From positions 62,001 to 126,000 of the forward strand of contig NZ_JABVCF010000012.1 of the NCBI RefSeq assembly GCF_014595955.1: 64,000 nucleotides of DNA, written 5' to 3'. Below, one piece after another: positions 58,379 to 64,000 of the stretch. The notes under the pieces were generated by a model. The model was not told the origin of the DNA, did no database searches, and saw only the letters and a program-made list of their open reading frames with translations. The number at the start of each line of letters is the position of its first letter. Position 1 is the first letter of the stretch. A program made the translations under genes and the position numbers. The DNA is from Pseudaminobacter soli (ex Zhang et al. 2022). GTDB lineage: Bacteria > Pseudomonadota > Alphaproteobacteria > Rhizobiales > Rhizobiaceae.

Positions 58379-59176
58379 TCAATTCGAGCTCATGGCGCCA
58401 AGCAGCTTGCGCAGGTCCCCGAAGATCGCGATCAGGCCGAAGACGATCGCCGCCACAAAGACGAAGAACACCGACACCGCCGCCATGGTCGGCGTATAGC
58501 CGTAGCGGAGCGCGTTGAAGATTTTTATGGGCAAGGTCTCCAGCGTGAAGCCGACCGTCATATAGGCCACGATGTACTCGTTGAGCGACAGCACGAAGGC
58601 GAAGGCGTAGCCCGAGACCAGGTAGGGAACGATGAGCGGCAGAACGACGGTGCGCATGATCGTGCGGTCGTCGGCACCCATGGTCGAGGCCGCCTCGGTC
58701 AGGGAGCGATCGATCGAGGCGAAACCCAGCGACAGTGTGACCAGTGGCAGGGTGACGAAGAAGATGCCGTGGCTGATGGCGGCGGTCCAGGGCTGGCCGT
58801 AGAGGCCGCTGGAGGCCCAGAAGGTGAGCATCCCCAGCGCCGTGATCACCGGCGGCAGGATGAAGGGGGCGATGCCGAGAAGCTGGAAAATGTTCGCCCA
58901 GGGCGCGATGCGCCGCCACAGGAACCAGGCGAGCGGCAGCGCGATCGAGACGGCGATGGCTGCCGAACTCAGCGCCAGCAGGACCGAGGCGATCAGCGCG
59001 CGACGCCACTCCGGGTCGAAGAAGATCTGGGCGTACCAGGAGAGCGAGAAGCCGACCGGAGGAAAGGCGAGGTCCTGCTTCTCGTTGACCGACACGCCCA
59101 GCACGACGATCAGCGGCATGGCCAGGAACAGGCCTACGGCCGCAAGGTAGAGCCTACTTAGGATCTTGCCGCTCAT
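58379..59176 (-). CDS. ABC transporter permease, PotC type
   Basis: A 265-residue inner-membrane permease with six hydrophobic segments and the inner-membrane loop 'EAASTMGADDRTIMRTVVLPLIVPYLVSG', the EAA motif that contacts the ATPase. It is the second permease of a polyamine/opine-type importer (PotABCD/FbpB-like). ATG 59176 overlaps the stop of the first permease (ATGA); the longer open frame runs into that gene without family sequence. Confidence 0.92.
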   Translation of the reverse strand: MSGKILSRLYLAAVGLFLAMPLIVVLGVSVNEKQDLAFPPVGFSLSWYAQIFFDPEWRRALIASVLLALSSAAIAVSIALPLAWFLWRRIAPWANIFQLLGIAPFILPPVITALGMLTFWASSGLYGQPWTAAISHGIFFVTLPLVTLSLGFASIDRSLTEAASTMGADDRTIMRTVVLPLIVPYLVSGYAFAFVLSLNEYIVAYMTVGFTLETLPIKIFNALRYGYTPTMAAVSVFFVFVAAIVFGLIAIFGDLRKLLGAMSSN

Positions 59177-60027
59177 GCCGCGCTCTCCCTCCGTCCGACC
59201 AGAAGCGTAAGGCCGACCAGCGCCAGCGAGATCAGCACCAGGAACACCGCCATCGCAGCGGCGAAGGGCATGTTGGACTGATAGATCGCCTGATCGGTGA
59301 TCAGCACCGACAGCGTCCAATGCTGCGGTCGGCCGAGGATCTGCGGCAACAGGTAGGAGCCCAGCGCGAAGACGAAGACCATGATGATGGTCGCCACCAG
59401 CGTGTTCCGTAGCGCCGGAACCACCACGTTGAAGAAGGCGCGTCCGGGCGAGGCGCCGAGCGTGCGCGCCGCTTCGACCAGGGTCGGATCGAGCCGCACC
59501 AGGGCGGGGTAGAGCACGAGGATGGAATAGGGCAGCGCCTGATAGACCATTCCCGTCAGCACCGCACCGAAGCTCGGCAGAAGGGCAACGGGCTGATCTA
59601 TGAGCCCCAGCCAGACAAGGAGGTTGGAGATGCCGGCGGTTCGGGACAGGAGCGTCGACCAGGAGAAGCCGATGATGACTTCCGACAGCGACAGGACCGA
59701 CAGGAGCGCCACCAGCCAGACGGTCTGGATCGCTCTCGACTGGCGGACGAGCAGATAGGTGAACGGAAAGGCGATGGTGACGCAGCAGAGGGCCACGAGC
59801 ACCGACAGGAGCAGTGAGAAGCCCAGCACCTGCCCGAAGAACAGCGACAGGAAGCGGGCATAGTTATCGAAAACGAAGGCGGTCTTGTAGAAGCCGGCCG
59901 GATCGCGCTGGAAGAAGCTGACCGCGATCATCGTCGAGAAGGGCACGACGAAGAAGATGATCAGCATCAAGCCGGGATAGACCAGCGGCGCATAATCGGT
60001 GAGCGAGCGGGTGTGTTCGCGTTTCAT
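59173..60027 (-). CDS. ABC transporter permease, PotB type
   Basis: A 284-residue inner-membrane permease with six hydrophobic segments and the EAA loop 'EAARTLGASPGRAFFNVVVPALRNTLV'. It resembles PotB of spermidine/putrescine importers. It lies 58 bases after the ATPase gene and overlaps the next permease by four bases. Confidence 0.92.
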   Translation of the reverse strand: MKREHTRSLTDYAPLVYPGLMLIIFFVVPFSTMIAVSFFQRDPAGFYKTAFVFDNYARFLSLFFGQVLGFSLLLSVLVALCCVTIAFPFTYLLVRQSRAIQTVWLVALLSVLSLSEVIIGFSWSTLLSRTAGISNLLVWLGLIDQPVALLPSFGAVLTGMVYQALPYSILVLYPALVRLDPTLVEAARTLGASPGRAFFNVVVPALRNTLVATIIMVFVFALGSYLLPQILGRPQHWTLSVLITDQAIYQSNMPFAAAMAVFLVLISLALVGLTLLVGRRESAA

Positions 60028-60085
60028 CGGGCAGGCTCCGTGGCCGGAGTTCGCCCGAATAGCACCCCTATGAAACCTGTTACGC

Positions 60086-61123
60086 TCATGCCTTCACCAC
60101 CACGCAGGCTTCCGGCGGCAGCGTGATGCCCACCGCATTGCCCTCGGCGAACTCGCCGCGGTCGCGCGGGGTGGTGACGGCGACGATCTTCGTCCCAGAG
60201 GCCTCCACGAAGGTCTCGATGGTGCCGCCGAGATCGCGCACGAAGGTGACCGTCCCCGGGATCGTGCCCGGCTGCGGCGGACCAAGCTGCACGTCCTCGG
60301 GCCGGATCGAGACAAAGGCTTTCGACGCCCCCTCTGGCAGAGTGAGGCCGGGGATCGCGGTGCCGAGCACCGCCGCCCGGCCGGCCGAATCCCTTTCGAC
60401 CGGAAGCAGGTTGGTCGAGCCGATGAAGTCTGCAACGAAGGCGTCCGCCGGCTTGCGATAGATGTCGACCGGTGCAGCCGCCTGACGAATGCGACCGCGA
60501 TCCATGACCACGACGAGGTCCGCCATGGTCATGGCCTCCCGCTGATCGTGCGTCACCACGATCGTGGTGATACCGAGCCGCTGCTGCAGCTGTCTCAACT
60601 CAACCTGCATCGACTCGCGCAATTTTGCATCAAGCGCCGACATGGGCTCGTCGAGCAGGAAGAGTTTTGGCGACAGAGCCAGGGCGCGTGCGATGGCGAC
60701 CCGTTGGCGTTGGCCGCCAGAGAGTTTCGATACGGCTCGGTCGGCGAAGCCGGGCAGATGTACCAGCTTCAGCAACTCTTCCGCCCGGCTCTTCTGCTCC
60801 TGCCTGGAGGCCCCGCGGATACGCAGCGCATAGGAGACGTTGTCGCCGACGGACAGGTGTGGGAACAGCGCGAGCGACTGGAAGACCATGCCGAAGTTGC
60901 GCTTGTGGGTCGGGACCGAGGTTATGTCGTCACCGTCGAGCATTACTGCCCCGGCGGTCGGCTCCTCCAGGCCCGCGATCATCCTGAGCAGTGTGGTCTT
61001 GCCGCAGCCCGATGGGCCGAGCAGGCAGACGAAGGTGCCGTGCGGAACCGACAGGCTTACCTCGTCGACGGCTTTGAAATCGGCGAACTGCTTGGTGACG
61101 CCTTGGATTGATAATCCGGACAT
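60086..61123 (-). CDS. ABC transporter ATP-binding protein, PotA type
   Basis: A 345-residue ATPase. Walker A 'GPSGCGKTT' at residues 36-44, signature 'LSGGQRQRVAIARAL' and Walker B 'LFLLDEPMSALD' are followed by the switch His ('VVTHDQREAM') and a C-terminal TOBE domain, the usual build of polyamine and iron importers. ATG 61123 is where the family sequence starts (MSGLSIQGVTKQF); the upstream open frame is long but unrelated. It is separated from the binding-protein gene by 388 bases with a hairpin. Confidence 0.94.
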   Translation of the reverse strand: MSGLSIQGVTKQFADFKAVDEVSLSVPHGTFVCLLGPSGCGKTTLLRMIAGLEEPTAGAVMLDGDDITSVPTHKRNFGMVFQSLALFPHLSVGDNVSYALRIRGASRQEQKSRAEELLKLVHLPGFADRAVSKLSGGQRQRVAIARALALSPKLFLLDEPMSALDAKLRESMQVELRQLQQRLGITTIVVTHDQREAMTMADLVVVMDRGRIRQAAAPVDIYRKPADAFVADFIGSTNLLPVERDSAGRAAVLGTAIPGLTLPEGASKAFVSIRPEDVQLGPPQPGTIPGTVTFVRDLGGTIETFVEASGTKIVAVTTPRDRGEFAEGNAVGITLPPEACVVVKA

Positions 61124-61426
61124 GTAGAGGTCCCGGTGTTCGAGGCTGGACACTGCGGCTGGATGCTGATGCATGAACTTCATGCCGCTGGTCAGCAACT
61201 GAAAACTACGATTGATTGGCGGGTGAGAGGAATTCGGGAGCGGAAGCAGCGGCGCCGAGCCAGCCGGCGCATCGGGGAGGATGGGCCACCCCGACCGCGG
61301 CGACGGCCTCGCCCTCGAACTGGAGGGACGCCATGTGGTTCTGGCCATATAGCGTCACCCTGGAACTGAAAAGGACCCGGACTGGCTGGCAAGTCGTGTT
61401 CCGGGTCCAATTCAGGATCTAGGAAA

Positions 61427-61452
61427 GGGGGCCGGGCGAAAGCCTGGCTCCC
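61427..61452. terminator. Hairpin after the substrate-binding protein gene
   Basis: GGGGGCCGGGC (61427-61437) faces GCCTGGCTCCC (61442-61452) around GAAA. In the minus-strand transcript two A-C mismatches interrupt the stem and a short U stretch follows. It lies about 60 bases after the binding-protein gene and could reduce read-through to the ATPase gene, a common way to keep binding protein in excess. The rest of the 61124-61511 gap shows no gene. Confidence 0.5.
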
Positions 61453-61511
61453 ACTCCAGCTTCCAAAATAACGCCAAACCGGTGGGCGGACAAGGCTCCC
61501 TCGCCTGAGCC

Positions 61512-62588
61512 TCAGCCTACGATCATCTCCGTCCACTTCTGGTTCAGCCAGTCGGCCTTGGTCGCGTGCAGGTCGTAGCGAGGAATGATCGGCTCGATCT
61601 CGGTCGAAACCGCGGCGAACTCCTCTGGCGTCAGATCGAGCACCTCGCGCTTCAGCGTCGGCGCGGTTCCCACCTTGCGCGACATCAGGCCCTGGATCGA
61701 GGGCTGGCTCATGTAGTCGATGAAGACCAGCGCCTCGTCCATCTTCTTCGAAGCCCTGGACACCGCCCAGCAGCCCGAATCCTGGATGCCGCCCTCCTTC
61801 GGGAAGGTCGAACGCACGGGGTGACCTTCGGACGCGGCCAGCCCGGTGACGTCGTGGTAGTACTGGCCCATCGGGATCTCGCCCGACTTCAGAGCCTGCT
61901 CGAATTGAGCCTCGTCGCGATACCAGAGCCGGACGTTCGGCTTGACCTCGGCGAGCTTCTCGAAAGCCTTGAGCTGGCCTTCCTCGGTATCCAGCGCATT
62001 CGTGCCGCCGAAGAAGGTCTTCGCCGTCACTTCCAGCAGAAAGGAGTTGGAGACGAGCGCGAGCAGGCCGAGCTTGTCCTTGTTGGCCGCATCCCACAGC
62101 GCCTCCCACGATTCCGGCGCCTGCGGATAGACGTCGGTGTTGGTGACGAGTGTGATGTACCAGGCCACCGCGCCGATGCCGGCGATGCGCCCATCCTGAT
62201 ACTTGGACACGAACTGCGGCAGCAGGTCGCCAAAATGTTTGATGCGCGTCTCATCGATCGGCGCCCAGAGCTCGGTGGACTGGCCCTTGAGCATCGGCAC
62301 CTGCGCCATCATCGACACGTCGGCGGGGGCCTGTCCTGCCCGGGCGGCCTGCTCGAGTTGCACCAGCCATGCCTCGCCGGTCGGCTCTGCAACGGACTCC
62401 ACGGCGATGCCTGTCGCCTTGGTGAAGTCCGGGAAGATGTGCTCGTCGAAGGACTTCTTGAAGTAGCCGCCATAGACGCCGACCTTCAGCGACTTGTCCT
62501 GCGCTCTCAGCACCGATGGCATGGCGAGTGCGCCGGCGCCGACGACGGCACCAGCCAGCACCGTGCGGCGGCTGATCTTGGTGTTCAT
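61512..62588 (-). CDS. ABC transporter substrate-binding protein, PotD type
   Basis: A 358-residue periplasmic protein. 'KISRRTVLAGAVVGAGALAMPSVLRAQD' at the N-terminus is a twin-arginine-type signal (SRRTVLAG). The mature part has 'LKVGVYGGYFKKSFDEHIFPDF' and 'VMPKEGG'-like 'TFPKEGGIQDSGCWAVSRASKK', typical of PotD/PotF family binding proteins for polyamines and related compounds. GAGAAGGAC precedes ATG 62588. It follows the ureohydrolase gene by 74 bases. Confidence 0.92.
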   Translation of the reverse strand: MNTKISRRTVLAGAVVGAGALAMPSVLRAQDKSLKVGVYGGYFKKSFDEHIFPDFTKATGIAVESVAEPTGEAWLVQLEQAARAGQAPADVSMMAQVPMLKGQSTELWAPIDETRIKHFGDLLPQFVSKYQDGRIAGIGAVAWYITLVTNTDVYPQAPESWEALWDAANKDKLGLLALVSNSFLLEVTAKTFFGGTNALDTEEGQLKAFEKLAEVKPNVRLWYRDEAQFEQALKSGEIPMGQYYHDVTGLAASEGHPVRSTFPKEGGIQDSGCWAVSRASKKMDEALVFIDYMSQPSIQGLMSRKVGTAPTLKREVLDLTPEEFAAVSTEIEPIIPRYDLHATKADWLNQKWTEMIVG

Positions 62589-62662
62589 GTCCTTCTCCTC
62601 TTCTAAGGCCGCTCCGGCCTATGTTCTCAAGCGGTTTTCGAACCCCTCGTACCGCGTTCTTC

Positions 62663-63724
62663 TCAGTCCCCCTTGCCGCCGATCGACGGGCTGAACACCA
62701 TCAGCGACAGGATCTCGAACAGAACCTGCGCGCCGGCGTGCGCCGTGTTGGTCGTGGCATCATACTGGGGCGCGACCTCGACGACGTCGCCGCCGACCAG
62801 GTTGACGCCCTTAAGCCCGCGCAGCAATTCCAGCACCTCGCGCGTGGTCAGCCCGCCCACTTCGGGGGTGCCTGTCCCGGGGGCGAAGGCCGGGTCGAGG
62901 CTATCGATATCAAAGGAGAGATAGGTCGGCCCGTCACCGACGATCCGCTTGGCCTTCTCGATGATTGCCGGGATTCCCATGCCGGAAATCTCCTCGGCAT
63001 GGATGACCGTCATGCCGGATTCATAGGAGAATTCCCACAGGTATTCCGAGGAGCCACGGATGCCGATCTGGATCGTGCGGGCCGGATCGAGTGCGCCGTC
63101 AAGCACGGCGTTGCGGAACGGGCCGCCATGGTGAAACTTGGTGCCGTCGAAGGCGCCGCCGGTGTCGCAATGGGCGTCGATGTGGATCATGCCGACGGGA
63201 CGGTCGCGCCCGACCGCCTTCAGGATCGGATGGGTGATCGAGTGATCGCCGCCCACCGAGAGCGGCGCGACGCCGGCAGCCACGATCTGGCTGATGCGCT
63301 TCTCGATGTCCTCATGGCTCATCTCGAGCCGGTAGCGGCTGCGGAACGGCACGTCGCCGATATCGGCAACGCGCAGGTCGTGCACGGGGGCGCAGTCCAG
63401 CACATGGTTGTAGGGGCCGATGCGCTCGATCGTCCTCAGAGCCCGCGGCCCGAAGCGGGAGCCGTTGCGGTTGGTGACGCCGAGATCCATGGGCACGCCG
63501 ACGATCGCGACCTGCAGATCGCTGAGGTCCTGCGCTTCGGCATCAACCGGCCTGTAAGGGGCGGAAAGGAATGTCGGCACACCGGAATAGGGCGCGAGCC
63601 GGGTGCCGCCCTTGGTGAAGATGCGATCGGCGACCTTGCGGAAGCGCGGATCGAACATTTCGCCGCCGTGACTCTCGCCATATTTGCTGCGGAGTTCCTC
63701 GAGCTTGCTCGGATCGATCGCCAT
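62663..63724 (-). CDS. Ureohydrolase (agmatinase/guanidinobutyrase type)
   Basis: A 353-residue manganese enzyme of the arginase/agmatinase family. Metal ligands are in 'SVGGDHSITHP', 'IHIDAHCDTGG' and 'LSFDIDSLDPAFAPGTGTPE'. The long N-terminal region with 'APYSGVPTFLSAPYRP' is like agmatinase and guanidinobutyrase rather than arginase. It releases urea from a guanidino compound. AGGAGG lies upstream of ATG 63724. It is the first gene of a probable operon with an ABC importer and is divergent from a LysR regulator, so the substrate is probably imported by that transporter. Confidence 0.92.
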   Translation of the reverse strand: MAIDPSKLEELRSKYGESHGGEMFDPRFRKVADRIFTKGGTRLAPYSGVPTFLSAPYRPVDAEAQDLSDLQVAIVGVPMDLGVTNRNGSRFGPRALRTIERIGPYNHVLDCAPVHDLRVADIGDVPFRSRYRLEMSHEDIEKRISQIVAAGVAPLSVGGDHSITHPILKAVGRDRPVGMIHIDAHCDTGGAFDGTKFHHGGPFRNAVLDGALDPARTIQIGIRGSSEYLWEFSYESGMTVIHAEEISGMGIPAIIEKAKRIVGDGPTYLSFDIDSLDPAFAPGTGTPEVGGLTTREVLELLRGLKGVNLVGGDVVEVAPQYDATTNTAHAGAQVLFEILSLMVFSPSIGGKGD

Positions 63725-63870
63725 CGCTTTTCCTCCTGAATTCTTCCCGCAGCTATGCGCCAAAAATGCGGGCTGATCCGATAAACCTCAGGGATTATCG
63801 CAGCCCCAGCTACTTGGCGGAAATTGGGCCAAAACGGTTGAGGGATCAATTGACATTGCTATAGCCTGTT

Positions 63871-63889
63871 CTGTGAGAAAATCTCACAG
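63871..63889. promoter_or_regulatory. Palindromic operator between the ureohydrolase and lysR genes
   Basis: A perfect palindrome, CTGTGAGA / TCTCACAG, around an AAA spacer, 18 bases before the lysR start codon. It contains the T-N11-A pattern typical of LysR-type binding sites. It lies in the 183-base divergent promoter region, which is where an autoregulating activator would bind. Confidence 0.6.
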
Positions 63890-63907
63890 GCTGAACTCCA
63901 AAATCCC

Positions 63908-64000
63908 ATGACCCGCCGGCTGCCTCCTCTCAATCCACTGCGCGCCTTCGAAGCGACCGCCCGCTACGGCTCGCTGACGCGCGCGGCGGCCGAGCTCAAC
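63908..64000 (+). CDS. LysR-family transcriptional regulator, 3' end outside window
   Basis: Thirty-one codons from ATG 63908 to the window edge, reading MTRRLPPLNPLRAFEATARY followed by GSLTRAAAELN. This is the start of a GcvA/LysR-type helix-turn-helix ('LNPLRAFEATARYGSLTRAAAEL'). It is divergent from the ureohydrolase-ABC operon, so it is the likely regulator of that operon. A palindrome sits just upstream. The effector cannot be inferred. Confidence 0.88.
   Translation, partial: MTRRLPPLNPLRAFEATARYGSLTRAAAELN

Noticed and set aside
61216-61422. A 68-codon plus-strand frame in the gap before the PotA-type gene
   Set aside because: No ribosome-binding site or family sequence; the region is better read as leader and hairpin of the minus-strand operon.

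Overview
The window is a stretch of a high-GC alphaproteobacterial chromosome. Gene content and order point to the Hyphomicrobiales (Rhizobiales), most probably a Mesorhizobium-like member of the Phyllobacteriaceae. The clues are mutM-echA-rpsT-dnaA, an Irr regulator with fabA-fabB-fabI, a PraR/PhrR-type regulator beside metK, a YlxR/L7Ae fusion before infB, and many short dispersed palindromic repeats. No rRNA, tRNA, CRISPR array, phage or transposase gene was seen.

Layout. 1-6.2 kb: catabolic genes, namely heterotetrameric sarcosine oxidase (soxBDAG, soxB cut by the window edge), then an RraA/HMG-aldolase-like protein and an SMP-30 lactonase on the other strand. 6.3-15.1 kb: replication and repair, with a small membrane ORF, deoB, mutM, echA, rpsT, a 1-kb control region, dnaA, dnaN and recF. 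15.2-19.4 kb: lnt, an XRE regulator, metK and trmB. 19.4-24.7 kb: transport genes (tctCBA and an L-lactate permease) between trmB and rimP. 24.8-36.4 kb: the translation cluster rimP-nusA-ylxR-infB-rbfA-truB-rpsO-pnp, then rsmC. 36.4-43.6 kb: a GGDEF/EAL protein, fabI-fabB-fabA, irr, DUF4260, an SH3 protein and a 2-hydroxyacid dehydrogenase. 43.8-46.4 kb: two-subunit aconitase X and a MoeB/ThiF protein. 46.7-53 kb (minus): tsaB-rimI-plsC-miaB-phoH-ybeY-corC. 53.2-58.2 kb: malate synthase G, a DUF6958-like protein, HyuA and a small lipoprotein. 58.4-64 kb: a polyamine-type ABC transporter, a ureohydrolase and a divergent LysR gene cut by the right edge.

How the genes work together. One half of the window runs replication initiation, ribosome and tRNA maturation and envelope lipid synthesis. 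The other half takes up and breaks down small nitrogen and carbon compounds: sarcosine, tricarboxylates, lactate, glyoxylate (malate synthase, hydroxyacid dehydrogenase), probably 3-hydroxyproline (AcnX) and a guanidino compound or polyamine (ABC transporter plus ureohydrolase).

Most notable observations. Two conserved gene strings appear to have exchanged partners: recF is followed by lnt, and corC by moeB. Inverting about 31 kb (15.1-46.6 kb) would restore recF-moeB and corC-lnt together, so I read this as an inversion beside dnaA. The rpsT-dnaA gap contains a DnaA box overlapping a CtrA-like site and a roughly 100-bp inverted repeat. The rimP-nusA leader contains two mutually exclusive hairpins that look like an attenuator. 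I found no wholly new multi-gene system; the novelty is in rearrangement, leader RNAs, repeats and a few odd gene partnerships.
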